Shown piece after piece: positions 1 through 8,402 of a stretch of 64,000 nucleotides of DNA. The position numbers were made by a program, and so were the translations under genes. The first letter of the stretch is position 1; every line of letters begins with the position of its first letter. Under the pieces are notes generated by a model. That model had not been told where the DNA came from and did no database searches. It worked only from the letters and a program-made list of their open reading frames with translations. Origin of the DNA: Nocardioides carbamazepini (GTDB lineage Bacteria > Actinomycetota > Actinomycetes > Propionibacteriales > Nocardioidaceae); assembly GCF_024614185.1 (NCBI RefSeq), contig NZ_JAHTLF010000024.1, positions 103,745 to 167,744 on the forward strand, given 5' to 3'.

Positions 1-161
1 CGGGCCAGCGCCCGGAACGCCGGCAGCGCACGGACCCGGTCCAGGGAGGAGGCGAGCACCGCGGCGCCGCCGGTACGCCGGGGCCGCGCCAACCGCCAGG
101 AGACGAGGCCCGCCACCGCGGCGGCCGCGACGATAGCGCCGCCGACCCACCACTGGATCAC
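1..161 (-). CDS. Bat/VWA-type membrane protein, N-terminal fragment
   Basis: Only the first 53 codons lie in the window; the gene runs off the left edge. It begins with GTG at 161, sharing a GTGA overlap with the stop of the gene before it. The visible protein has one N-terminal hydrophobic helix (residues about 6-24) followed by a basic stretch, the usual layout at the N-terminus of the VWA (BatA/BatB) proteins that follow MoxR and DUF58. The VWA identity is inferred from operon position only, because the domain itself lies outside the window. Confidence 0.55.
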   Translation of the reverse strand, partial: MIQWWVGGAIVAAAAVAGLVSWRLARPRRTGGAAVLASSLDRVRALPAFRALA

Positions 162-640
162 GCCCACTGCCGGACCACCTCCCGCGCCTGCTCGAAAGCC
201 CCAGCGAGCCCGGCGTCGCCCGAAGGTCCCGACGGCGCGAAGGCGGTCGACTCGACCCCTGCCACGACGGCGACGACGGGCTCCAGCCGTGCGTCCACGA
301 GAGCCGCGCGGCGCAGCTCGGGCAGGACGAGGTAGTCGGCGTTCCCGTTGGTGACAGTGCCGGCGAACCGGCGTACCTCGGCGCTGAGGCGCGCCGCGGC
401 CCGGGCGGTGGTCAGATCGCCGGAGGCGAGTGCCGCCGCGATGCCGTCGATCCGGGCGAGGGTCTCGCCGCGGACCTTCTCGAGCAGGGCGCCGCCGCCG
501 TCCCCGTCGTCCAGGGTGCGCAGCGCGCGCCGCGCCCACCACAGGACGGCGAGCATGCCGAGCAGGCAGAGCGCGACCACCAGCCACCACCACGGCGAGT
601 AGGACTCCGGTGGGTAGACGGATCTCTCCATCCTCGCCAT
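158..640 (-). CDS. Membrane protein of MoxR-DUF58-VWA cluster (DUF4381-like)
   Basis: About 160 aa. It has one membrane helix near residues 15-35 and a soluble helical domain rich in Ala/Arg. Position between DUF58 and a probable VWA gene matches the small DUF4381-type membrane protein of Bat-like operons; I infer the family from context and topology. ATG at 640 was chosen because GAGGA lies 7 bases upstream; a GTG at 661 that overlaps the DUF58 stop is the alternative. Its role is unknown, probably a partner in a MoxR/VWA chaperone-like assembly at the membrane. Confidence 0.6.
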   Translation of the reverse strand: MARMERSVYPPESYSPWWWLVVALCLLGMLAVLWWARRALRTLDDGDGGGALLEKVRGETLARIDGIAAALASGDLTTARAAARLSAEVRRFAGTVTNGNADYLVLPELRRAALVDARLEPVVAVVAGVESTAFAPSGPSGDAGLAGAFEQAREVVRQWA

Positions 641-650
641 CGACAGGTCC

Positions 651-1577
651 TCAGCGGACACGACGCATCCTCTCGACGAGCGCGAGCAGGTCACCGATCA
701 CCCGGTCCGGGTCGTCGAGGTGGAGGTGGGCGACACCGAGACGTGTCAACGTCGTACGCCGCCGCTCGGCCCGGTCCGCGGTGGCCGCCTCGATCTCGGC
801 TGCCAGCGTCGCGCTCTCCGCGGCGAAGCGGGGGAAGCGGCGTCCGGTGCCGACGTCGCGCACCGCGCGACCGGACCGCCCCGGTCCGGTGGGGTCGAGG
901 TCGCCGACCGTGATCAGCACGACCTCGTGCTGGACCAGCAGGCGGCGCAGGACGGCCTCGATCCCTCCGTCGACCTCGATGTCGCCCAGGAGCAGGAACA
1001 TGATGGTACGGCGCCGGATCGACATGACGGCGTGCTCCATCACGGCCACGGGATCCTGGTTGCCGGACGTCGCGCGGCTCGAGGCCTCGATCAGGCCGAG
1101 CATCCGCTCCAGCTCGAGCTCACTGGTCGACGGCCGCAGGATCGTCGGCCCGTCGTCGCCCCCGTGGACCAGGCCGACGTAGTCGCCATGGCTGATGGCG
1201 ATCCAGCCGAGCACCCCGGCCGCGGTGATCACCAGGTCGCGCCGCGCCGCGCCCGGACCGTCCGCACCGGGGCCGTCCGCCCCGGGTCCGTCCGGGCGCC
1301 AGCCGGCCAGCGCGGCGAGCTCCCGGCCGGTGTCGACGACGAGGAACACGGTGTGCTTGCGATCGGCGACATAGCGCTTGACGAGCAGACCACCGTGCCG
1401 GGCCGACGCCTTCCAGTCGATGTCCGCGACGTCGTCGCCGGGCTGGTACTCACGCAGGTCGGAGAAGTCGAGGCTGCGACCGGCCAGCGTCGAGGCGTAC
1501 CGGCCCTCGAGCAGGCCGGACACCGGCCGTCGCGCGTGCAGCGCGAGCCGGGTCTTGATCTTGGTCAGCAGGGCCAT
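651..1577 (-). CDS. DUF58 domain-containing protein
   Basis: 308 aa. The DUF58 signature YQPGDDVADIDWKASAR lies at residues 44-60, followed by a VWA-like strand with FLVVDTGREL at 78-87. This family always travels with MoxR ATPases and is thought to act as an adaptor or substrate-binding partner of the AAA+ ring. The start is 12 bases after the moxR stop, so the two are co-transcribed. No membrane segment is evident. The N-terminus is short compared with some DUF58 proteins but the core motif is intact. Confidence 0.9.
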   Translation of the reverse strand: MALLTKIKTRLALHARRPVSGLLEGRYASTLAGRSLDFSDLREYQPGDDVADIDWKASARHGGLLVKRYVADRKHTVFLVVDTGRELAALAGWRPDGPGADGPGADGPGAARRDLVITAAGVLGWIAISHGDYVGLVHGGDDGPTILRPSTSELELERMLGLIEASSRATSGNQDPVAVMEHAVMSIRRRTIMFLLLGDIEVDGGIEAVLRRLLVQHEVVLITVGDLDPTGPGRSGRAVRDVGTGRRFPRFAAESATLAAEIEAATADRAERRRTTLTRLGVAHLHLDDPDRVIGDLLALVERMRRVR

Positions 1578-1589
1578 CGGCGCAGTCGT

Positions 1590-2609
1590 CTAGGGGGTGG
1601 GCACGGCGTCGAAGATCGCGTCGATCAGGTCCTCGGGCCGCACCCGCGACGCCAGCGCCTCGAACGTGAGCAGGAGGCGGTGGCGCAGCACGGAGTAGCG
1701 CATCGCCACGACGTCCTCGGGCAGGACGTGCCCGCGCCCCGCGAGCAGTGCGTGCGCACGCGCCACCTGCAGGAACGCGATCGAGCCGCGGGGGCTCGCG
1801 CCGTGCTCGACGTAGCGGGCGGTCTCGGTCGGCAGGAACCGGTCGGGATGACGGGTCACGTTGACGATCTCGATGATGTAGCGGTTGATCGAGTCGGCGA
1901 TGTGCACCTGGGAGACCAGCGACTGCAGGAAGAGCACGTCCTCGAGCGTCGCGACGGGTGCGACCTGCTGGGTCTCCAGCTGGCCGGCTGCGATCCGCCC
2001 GAGCACCTCGGCCTCCTCGGTGGGCGAGGGATAGTCGAGCACCTCCTTGAGCAGGAACCGGTCCAGCTGCGCCTGCGGGAGGACGTAGGTGCCTTCCTCG
2101 TCGATCGGGTTCTGCGTCGCCAGCACCATGAACGGCACGGGCAGCCGGTGCGTCTCGCCGCCGATCGTCGTCTGCCGCTCCTGCATCGCCTCGAGCATCG
2201 CCGACTGCGTCTTGGCCGAGGAGCGGTTGATCTCGTCGAGCAGCACGAAGTTGGCGTGCACCGGGCCGAGCTGCGTGCGGAAGGCGGCCGTCGCGGGGTT
2301 GAACACCTGGGTGCCGATGATGTCGGAGGGCAGCAGGTCCGGCGTGCACTGGATGCGGGAGAACTCGGCCCGGACCGCCGAGGCGAGGACGGACGACGAC
2401 AGCGTCTTCGCCAGGCCGGGCACCGACTCCAGCAGGACGTGGCCGCGGGTCATCAGCGCCACGAGCAGCCCGCGCAGCAGGTCGTGCTGGCCGACGACCT
2501 TGCTCGTGAAGGCGGTGCCGATGGCCTCGGTGATCCGCGCCGCCCGGGCGAGGTCGGCATCCGACACCGCGCCGCGGCTCGGGGCGGTGGTGGTCGGCGT
2601 CTCGGTCAT
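1590..2609 (-). CDS. MoxR-family AAA+ ATPase
   Basis: 339 aa, normal for the family. Walker A is VPGLAKT (63-69), Walker B FVLLDEIN (121-128), sensor 1 ATQNP (164-168) and the AQLDRF motif at 180-185. MoxR proteins are chaperone-like ATPases working with DUF58/VWA partners, and the same architecture occurs in the I/D subunits of Mg- and Co-chelatases. ATG at 2609 overlaps the stop of the upstream S-like membrane gene (ATGA), so it is translationally coupled to the ECF-type transporter genes and probably sits under the same cobalamin riboswitch. That coupling is the unusual point. Confidence 0.93.
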   Translation of the reverse strand: MTETPTTTAPSRGAVSDADLARAARITEAIGTAFTSKVVGQHDLLRGLLVALMTRGHVLLESVPGLAKTLSSSVLASAVRAEFSRIQCTPDLLPSDIIGTQVFNPATAAFRTQLGPVHANFVLLDEINRSSAKTQSAMLEAMQERQTTIGGETHRLPVPFMVLATQNPIDEEGTYVLPQAQLDRFLLKEVLDYPSPTEEAEVLGRIAAGQLETQQVAPVATLEDVLFLQSLVSQVHIADSINRYIIEIVNVTRHPDRFLPTETARYVEHGASPRGSIAFLQVARAHALLAGRGHVLPEDVVAMRYSVLRHRLLLTFEALASRVRPEDLIDAIFDAVPTP

Positions 2610-3496
2610 GGTCGGTCTCCTTCGTTCCACAGACGATCAAGTCGGCTCCGGTCCTCCCGGCGGTCGATCGAGTAGGGCTCGATCGCTTCCCGGGGCACGA
2701 CGGGCACCGGGACGGCATCGGACCCGGCGCCGCGTCGCAGGGCGACCAGCAGCGGGTGCCCGACGACAGCGAGGACCAACGCGGTCGTGACCCCGCGGGT
2801 CAGGTCGTAGACCAGCGAGGTCTCCAGCGTGTAGCTCCACAGACGTGCCGCGGCCTCGGACGGGGGCAGCCCCCGGAAGAAGCTCGTCAGCGTCGTCCCC
2901 GGCTCCTGACCCCAGCCCATCAGGTTGAGCAGCACTCCGCTGCCGAGGCCGGCGAGCAGGGCGAGCGGCAAGGAGGCCAGCCAGGCCGCCCGCGGACGCA
3001 TCCGCCACAGCAGCCCGCCCAGCATCCCGCTGAGCCCCCACACGAGTGCCTGCGTCGGCAGGGTTGCGGCCGGCTCGCCGACGGCGATCGTCGAGAGGAG
3101 CGCGGAGCCCGCGCCGACCAGGAAGCCGGCGGGCGCACCGGCGGCCATGCCCGCGAGCAGCGGGAGCGCGTGGACGAGCTCGACGCCGTTCGCCGACGGG
3201 CTGAGCACCGACCGGACGACAGTGTTGGCGACGATCAGGCTCGCCAGCACGGCCAGGGCGTCGAGACGACGCCCGGCATCGAGCCACAGCGCAACCGCGA
3301 GGGCGAACAGTCCGCACACCAGGGCCGCCATCAGCCACGGCGCCTCGGCCTGGGCCTGGGCCCGGTCGGGTGCGGTCAGGGAGTCCCACAGCGGCCAGCC
3401 GATCCAGGCCAGCCCGGCACCCACCAGGACGACGAGCAGGACGACCGAGCGCCAGCCGTGCGGCACCCCCACGCGCCGCCAGCGCGGGGGCGTCAC
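2606..3496 (-). CDS. ECF-type transporter S-like membrane protein
   Basis: 296 aa with about six hydrophobic segments: one near 17-36, one near 55-70, then a cluster from 80 to 245. The S components of energy-coupling-factor transporters have this size and topology and bind the vitamin. Coupling by GTGA to the ATPase gene upstream and the EcfT gene before that supports the assignment; the cobalamin riboswitch upstream suggests a corrinoid substrate. The C-terminal tail (about 250-296) is charged and cytoplasmic, longer than in most S components. Substrate is inferred. Confidence 0.7.
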   Translation of the reverse strand: MTPPRWRRVGVPHGWRSVVLLVVLVGAGLAWIGWPLWDSLTAPDRAQAQAEAPWLMAALVCGLFALAVALWLDAGRRLDALAVLASLIVANTVVRSVLSPSANGVELVHALPLLAGMAAGAPAGFLVGAGSALLSTIAVGEPAATLPTQALVWGLSGMLGGLLWRMRPRAAWLASLPLALLAGLGSGVLLNLMGWGQEPGTTLTSFFRGLPPSEAAARLWSYTLETSLVYDLTRGVTTALVLAVVGHPLLVALRRGAGSDAVPVPVVPREAIEPYSIDRREDRSRLDRLWNEGDRP

Positions 3497-4926
3497 CGGG
3501 CCGTCTCCCGCCGGGCAGGCCCGGGCGCGAGGTCGGCGACGCGGAGGGCTCGCACGCCGAGCCGGACCAGCTGCGGTGGGCGCGGGAGATGTCCGAGCAC
3601 CGCGAGAGGAGCTCCGTCGGCGACCACGGCGCCGTCGGCGACCACGAGGAGGCGGTGGCAGGCACGGGAGAGCATCTCGACGTCGCTGGAGACCACGCAG
3701 GTCATCGAGGTCGTGTCGTCGTCGCGCAGGGTGCGGGCCATCTGGCGGCGTCCGGCCGGGTCCAGGCCGCGGGTCGGCTCGATCAGCAGCCGCGGGCCGG
3801 GCCGGCTGAGCGCGAGGCCCCAGGCCAGCGCCGCCCGCTCCCCCGGCGAGTGCTGCCCGACGGACCTCTCCGGCGTGAGGCGCGCCAGCGGCTCGACGTA
3901 CGAGCCGACGGTGCCGTGGGCCAGGTCGTGCCGCCGTTCCCAGCCCGCGACGAGCCTCCCGACCTGCGGCGCCCGGGGCAGGTGCAGAGGTGACGAGAGT
4001 GTGCGGGCGCCGCGGGCGACGGCGACGAGGCGGCGGGCGACGTCGGTCTCCGCCGCTCGATCGCCGTCACGGGAGACGATGCCGAGACACTCGCCGTGTC
4101 GGAGCTCGATCGGCCGGTTCAGACGGGTCAGCTCAGGGGGCGCGGTGACGAGGCGATCGCCCGGCGGCCGGCGGTGCGCACTGGTGCGCGGCGCGAGCCC
4201 GGCATGGCCGTCCGGCTCCTCGTCGGGAGACAGGCCGAGCGCCCTGCTCAGGGCCATGGCCGGTGGCGCCGGGAGCGTCCGGGGACGCCAGGTGGCGGCC
4301 GGGGCCGAGGCCACCCGGGCCGGGCCCTCGATCTCCAGCACGTGGTCGGCCGCGGACACGGCGTCCTCCAGGAGGTGCTCGGCCCACAGCACGGTGGCAC
4401 CGGCGGCGGCGCGGGCGCGGATGGCGGCGCACGCCGCGGCCCGGTGGGTCGGTTGGAGGTCGAACAGCGGCTGGTCGAGCAGGACCAGCCGCGCGTCGCG
4501 GCCGGAGAGCGCGCGGACCAGCCGGAGCGCGGCGCGGCGCTCGGGGGCCCGTGCGCCGGCGGCGGACGCGAGGCCGAGGGACGCGAGGAGGGCGGGGTCG
4601 GCAGCGCGGAGGACCTCGGCGGCCGCGTCGTCGGGGAGCTCGCCGAGATGGGACGCGTCGACGACCCCCGTCAGCTCGTCGCCGGTCAGGCCGAGGAGCG
4701 GGCGCCCGCCGGCCTCGATCGTGCCGGCGACCCGAGCGCCCGCCGGGAGTGTTCCGGCCGCGGCGCGCAGCAGCGTGCTCGCCCCGCTGCCGCTGCGGCA
4801 CACCAGGAGGGTGACCCCGGACGCCTCGGCAAAGACCGAGGACAGCACCGTGCCGCGCGCGGGCAGCCAGAGGGAGAACCCGTCGATCCGCAACGCTGTC
4901 GGAGTCGTCGGCGTGGTCGGGGTCAC
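3493..4926 (-). CDS. Fused double ABC (ECF A-like) protein with degenerate ATPase motifs
   Basis: 477 aa holding two ABC domains in tandem, like fused EcfA1/EcfA2. In the first, the P-loop reads RSGSGAST (residues 44-51), so the essential lysine is Ala49, and Walker B reads LLDQP (149-153) with Gln in place of the catalytic Glu. In the second, the P-loop is lost (GIVSRDGDRAAET, 282-294), the signature is HSPGE (359-363), Walker B is LLIEP (380-384, Asp replaced) and the switch His is absent, although RGLDP follows. The protein therefore looks poorly or not at all able to hydrolyse ATP. GTG start overlaps the EcfT stop. Confidence 0.8.
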   Translation of the reverse strand: MTPTTPTTPTALRIDGFSLWLPARGTVLSSVFAEASGVTLLVCRSGSGASTLLRAAAGTLPAGARVAGTIEAGGRPLLGLTGDELTGVVDASHLGELPDDAAAEVLRAADPALLASLGLASAAGARAPERRAALRLVRALSGRDARLVLLDQPLFDLQPTHRAAACAAIRARAAAGATVLWAEHLLEDAVSAADHVLEIEGPARVASAPAATWRPRTLPAPPAMALSRALGLSPDEEPDGHAGLAPRTSAHRRPPGDRLVTAPPELTRLNRPIELRHGECLGIVSRDGDRAAETDVARRLVAVARGARTLSSPLHLPRAPQVGRLVAGWERRHDLAHGTVGSYVEPLARLTPERSVGQHSPGERAALAWGLALSRPGPRLLIEPTRGLDPAGRRQMARTLRDDDTTSMTCVVSSDVEMLSRACHRLLVVADGAVVADGAPLAVLGHLPRPPQLVRLGVRALRVADLAPGPARRETAR

Positions 4927-5951
4927 CGGCGTCCTCCGCCCGCGAGAGCGAGCACCGGCAACGCCGCCAGGGACAGCAGCAGGATCACGGGGAGCGGCGG
5001 CGCCCGCCCGAAGTCGACCAGCACCGCCCCCGCGTCACCAGTGAGGTCCCGGGCGAACCACGCCGCCGCGACCACGACGGCACTCACCACGGGGACCACG
5101 TCTCCCGCCTCCGGTCCGGGTACGGCGCCGCGGTGCAACGCAATGCCGAAAGCGGCCAGGACCGCGGCCGCGAGGAGCGTCCGCTCCATCCCGGAGACCG
5201 TGGGCCACCCTCCGGGATCGATCGCCGTCACCGCCCACCACACGGACAGCGCGAGGACGGCCATCAGTCCGACCGGCCCGGCTAGAACAGCTAGGCCGCG
5301 CGTGCCGGACCGGACCGGGCGGTGGTGGGCGAACCAATCCTCGGCCAGCGTCCGCGCCCGATCCGTCACGTCGACCACCGTGGCGCCCGGGCCACCTGCG
5401 TCGAGGCCGGAGCGGCGGGCGCGCGTCCGAGCGTCGTGCTCGGCGGCATAGGCCTCACCGAGACAGAGCAACGGTCCCCAGAGGCGGGCGGCGCGACCCC
5501 AGGTCGCCGCGGCCAGCCGCAGCCAGCCCCCGGCGGAGACGACCTGGGCGAGGACGCCGAGGACCGCGACCACGGCCACGGCCTGTGCGGCGCGCGCGGC
5601 CGCGAAGTGGAGCTGCCCCAGGGTCACGGCACCACCGAACTCGCCGCCGGTCTCGCTGGACCACGCGGGGAGGAACCAGACGACCTCGCCGCCGAGACCG
5701 GCCCGGTGGATCAGCACCCCCAGGACCGCCCACACAGCGACGAGAGTCAGGGAGAGTCCGCCGACGACACGGGACACCACTGCGCGGGGCCCGCCGACGC
5801 CGTACATGGTCAGCCAGCAGCCGAGCGCGACCGCGACCAGCACCACGACGTTGGTGGTCGAGGTGACGACGAGCGCCATGACCCCGGCCCAGAGCGCCCA
5901 GGGCAGCGCGGTGAACTGCTCCTCCCACGCCTCCCTGCGCACGCTAGCCAT
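4923..5951 (-). CDS. ECF-type transporter transmembrane (T) component
   Basis: 342 aa with several long hydrophobic helices (about 15-55, 65-90, 125-150, 225-245, 255-275, 280-300, 315-337) and a cytoplasmic Arg-rich segment around 180-190 (TRARRSGLDAGG) that resembles the coupling helix by which EcfT contacts the ATPases. Starts at ATG 5951, eight bases inside the end of the preceding gene, and its stop forms a GTGA overlap with the ATPase gene. It should form the membrane core with the S-like protein. Confidence 0.75.
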   Translation of the reverse strand: MASVRREAWEEQFTALPWALWAGVMALVVTSTTNVVVLVAVALGCWLTMYGVGGPRAVVSRVVGGLSLTLVAVWAVLGVLIHRAGLGGEVVWFLPAWSSETGGEFGGAVTLGQLHFAAARAAQAVAVVAVLGVLAQVVSAGGWLRLAAATWGRAARLWGPLLCLGEAYAAEHDARTRARRSGLDAGGPGATVVDVTDRARTLAEDWFAHHRPVRSGTRGLAVLAGPVGLMAVLALSVWWAVTAIDPGGWPTVSGMERTLLAAAVLAAFGIALHRGAVPGPEAGDVVPVVSAVVVAAAWFARDLTGDAGAVLVDFGRAPPLPVILLLSLAALPVLALAGGGRR

Positions 5952-6963
5952 GACGCCGCCTCATCCCGGTCGCCGCGCCGAGCAGGCAGGCCAGCACGGC
6001 GAGGGCAACGAGGGTCAGGGAGGCCCGGTGCACGGTCGCGACGGAGTGCCCCCGCGAGTGCGCGCCGCCGACGGCGTCGGGGAGGTCAGGGGTCTTCCAG
6101 CGGGGCCGGGGCACCGGGTTGGAGGCCACGCCGTCCGCCTCGGTCACCGAGCCCGGTACGGCGGCTCCGACCGCGTGGGTGGCAGGCAGTGGCGCCCGGG
6201 CTTCCGGGTCGCCCTCCTCCGAGGGCAGCACCGTCCAGGAGGCGACGGGCGTACCGCTGGCGCGGTCGACCAGCCGCACATCGTGCTCGACCGGGTCCAG
6301 GCCGCGAGGGATCTCATAGCCGACCGAGCAGGTCGCGACGGCGTCCAGGCAGGTGGTGCCGTTGCTGCTGACCGGCTGCCACTGCCCGTCGCGCTCGATC
6401 TCGACCTCGAACCGCGCGCCCGGCAGCGCCGCGGTCAGGTCGAGGCGGAGCGGGGTCCCCACCGGCTTGGCGGTGCCGAAGCCGTCGCCGAGGACCACCG
6501 GACGGCGGGACGCGAGCACGGTCCAGGTGCCGAGCACGGTGGCGAGGTCGGCGCCGGTGCTGTCCTCGAGGGCGAGCAGCAGGGGTCCGCCGGTCTCGTC
6601 CTCGGTGACGGCGGGGAGCTGGAGGTCGGCGCGTCCGAACCCGTTGTCGTCGGTGGAGACTCGCACCGCGGGACCGGCCGGGACGAGCTTCGCCTTCCGT
6701 CCGTCGGCGGCCGTGACCCGGAACGCCCGCACGCCGACCTCGACGTCGGAGCGGCCGGTCACGGCGACCTCCGCGGTCCTTCCCTCCATCCAGGTCGGCG
6801 CGACCTGGACGGAGCAGGACACGGTCGCCTCCACGCACAGGGCGTCGGTCTGTGGAGAGGGGGTGGCAGGCTCGATCGCCTGCCCGGGTGCCGGTGTGGC
6901 CGCCATGAGGAGGACGGCCACGCACAGCCCCCGCACGACCGCGCGCCGGGGAGCGAGGATCAC
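5944..6963 (-). CDS. Membrane-anchored extracellular protein, paralogue of the gene before it
   Basis: About 339 aa. GTG at 6963 (GTGA overlap with the preceding stop) gives a clean signal peptide ending near VLLMAATPAPGQA. The extracellular part contains conserved cysteines (CVEATVSC, CLDAVATC) and KPVGTPLRLDLTAALPGARF, which closely matches a segment of the upstream gene. A C-terminal helix (TLVALAVLACLLGAATG) followed by RRRHG anchors it to the membrane. No family recognised. Being directly coupled to EcfT, it is likely an extracytoplasmic ligand-delivery or docking protein for the transporter. Confidence 0.7.
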   Translation of the reverse strand: MILAPRRAVVRGLCVAVLLMAATPAPGQAIEPATPSPQTDALCVEATVSCSVQVAPTWMEGRTAEVAVTGRSDVEVGVRAFRVTAADGRKAKLVPAGPAVRVSTDDNGFGRADLQLPAVTEDETGGPLLLALEDSTGADLATVLGTWTVLASRRPVVLGDGFGTAKPVGTPLRLDLTAALPGARFEVEIERDGQWQPVSSNGTTCLDAVATCSVGYEIPRGLDPVEHDVRLVDRASGTPVASWTVLPSEEGDPEARAPLPATHAVGAAVPGSVTEADGVASNPVPRPRWKTPDLPDAVGGAHSRGHSVATVHRASLTLVALAVLACLLGAATGMRRRHG

Positions 6964-8387
6964 GCCAGCGGCTCCTCGGCGTCGCGGGCGGCCCACCGGC
7001 GGCTGAGGCGCCACCAGGCGCCCGGCGCGAGGAGGAGCAGGACGCCGAGCAGCCCGAGCACGCGGCCCAGACCCGGCGACGCCTGCAGCACAGGTCCCGC
7101 CGTACTGCTCGTCGTGGCCTCACGGCCCCATACCGAGCCCGCGGGCCCCGTCTGCCCCGTCTGCCCCGTCTGCCCGGTGTCGGCGGCGAGCGGAGGGGCC
7201 GCGGCGGTCACGGAGGGCGGGGCCTGCTCGCCTCCGCCGGCCGGGGCGGGCGCGGTCCCGGTCGGCGCCGTTGCGGTCGGCGCCGTTGCGGCCGCGCCTC
7301 CGGCATCGGCAGGAGGCGACGGGTCGGGTGCCTTCTCCGACGGCTTGGGCTTCGGCGACCCGCTCGGCTCGGGCTGGCCGGTCGGCTGAGGTTGTGTGGT
7401 CGGCGTCGGTGACGGCTGCGATGGAGGGTCCCAGCCCACGTCGGGATCGTTCAGCGCCTCGGCGAACGGCTCGAGGTCGGCCTGTCCCGGGGCCAGCGTC
7501 TTGTCGAATTCCTTGCCCTGCTCCTTTGTGGGCAGGTTCTGGGCCGCGGTGTCGGAGGGACGCACCCGCCACCAGATGGCCGCAGGCTCGGCGACCGGCG
7601 TCTTGAGGTCCCGATCGTAGTTCAGGCTGGAGTTGACCCGGAACCGGTATTCCTTGTCCCTGGTGAGCGTGTCCGGCACGACATAGGTCAGCTGGCGGCG
7701 CTGGTCCGGCGGCCCGTCGAGTTTCGGCGCGTCCCCGAAGCCCGGGCCCGCCGGCAGCCACGTGCCGGCCTCGGTCTCGTACTCGACCCAGTACCGCTCG
7801 CCCGGCACCTGGCCGATGACGTCGAGCTTCAACTCGGTGCCGACCGGCTTCTGCTCCGCGTAGGTGTCGCCGAGGGAGCGCAGCGTGGCGCCGCCGTACG
7901 GGAGGAGCGTGCCGGTCTGGATCTGCGTCGCCAGGTCGCTGGTGTCGTCGGCCAGGCCGACGAGCAGCCAACCACCGGAGGGCGACGAGGCGGGCGGCCT
8001 GGCTGTCAGCATCATCGGTTGCGGCGACCATCCCTCGCTCGGGTTCCCGCTCTTGGGAATGGTGCGACTGGCCTGGGGGTCACTCACTGGAACCAGGCCA
8101 GTGATGGCACCCGAGGCATTGAAATCGACGAGGTACAGCATGACCGCGACGGCGACGCCGGCGTTTCCCCAGACCGTCGCCATGACCTGACCGCCGCCGT
8201 TGATCTCCGTCCCGCTGGCCTCCACCCGGCAGCCGCCGGCGCCCGCATAGCCGTCGCACAGCGCCGATCGCATCGACGCGGCAGCGTGCGCGGCCCCGGG
8301 GAGGCACGCGAGCAGGCCCGCGGCCACGAGGACGGCGAGTCCTCGTCGCCGGCGACCTACCCACGGCCTTCGGAGTGCCCTACTCAT
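6960..8387 (-). CDS. Membrane-anchored extracellular protein with Pro/Thr/Ser-rich linker
   Basis: 475 aa. A twin-basic signal peptide ends near residue 36. A folded extracellular part (about 37-290) carries KPVGTELKLDVIGQVPGERY, paralogous to the next gene. A Pro/Ser/Thr/Ala-rich spacer (about 315-430) with a TGQTGQTGQTG run would span the cell wall, and a C-terminal helix (VLGLLGVLLLLAPGAWW) with a short charged tail anchors it. Starts 16 bases after the preceding gene. No known domain recognised. It is probably a wall-spanning receptor or scaffold of the corrinoid uptake operon. Confidence 0.7.
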   Translation of the reverse strand: MSRALRRPWVGRRRRGLAVLVAAGLLACLPGAAHAAASMRSALCDGYAGAGGCRVEASGTEINGGGQVMATVWGNAGVAVAVMLYLVDFNASGAITGLVPVSDPQASRTIPKSGNPSEGWSPQPMMLTARPPASSPSGGWLLVGLADDTSDLATQIQTGTLLPYGGATLRSLGDTYAEQKPVGTELKLDVIGQVPGERYWVEYETEAGTWLPAGPGFGDAPKLDGPPDQRRQLTYVVPDTLTRDKEYRFRVNSSLNYDRDLKTPVAEPAAIWWRVRPSDTAAQNLPTKEQGKEFDKTLAPGQADLEPFAEALNDPDVGWDPPSQPSPTPTTQPQPTGQPEPSGSPKPKPSEKAPDPSPPADAGGAAATAPTATAPTGTAPAPAGGGEQAPPSVTAAAPPLAADTGQTGQTGQTGPAGSVWGREATTSSTAGPVLQASPGLGRVLGLLGVLLLLAPGAWWRLSRRWAARDAEEPLA

Positions 8388-8402
8388 GCTCAGCTCCGGC
8401 GA

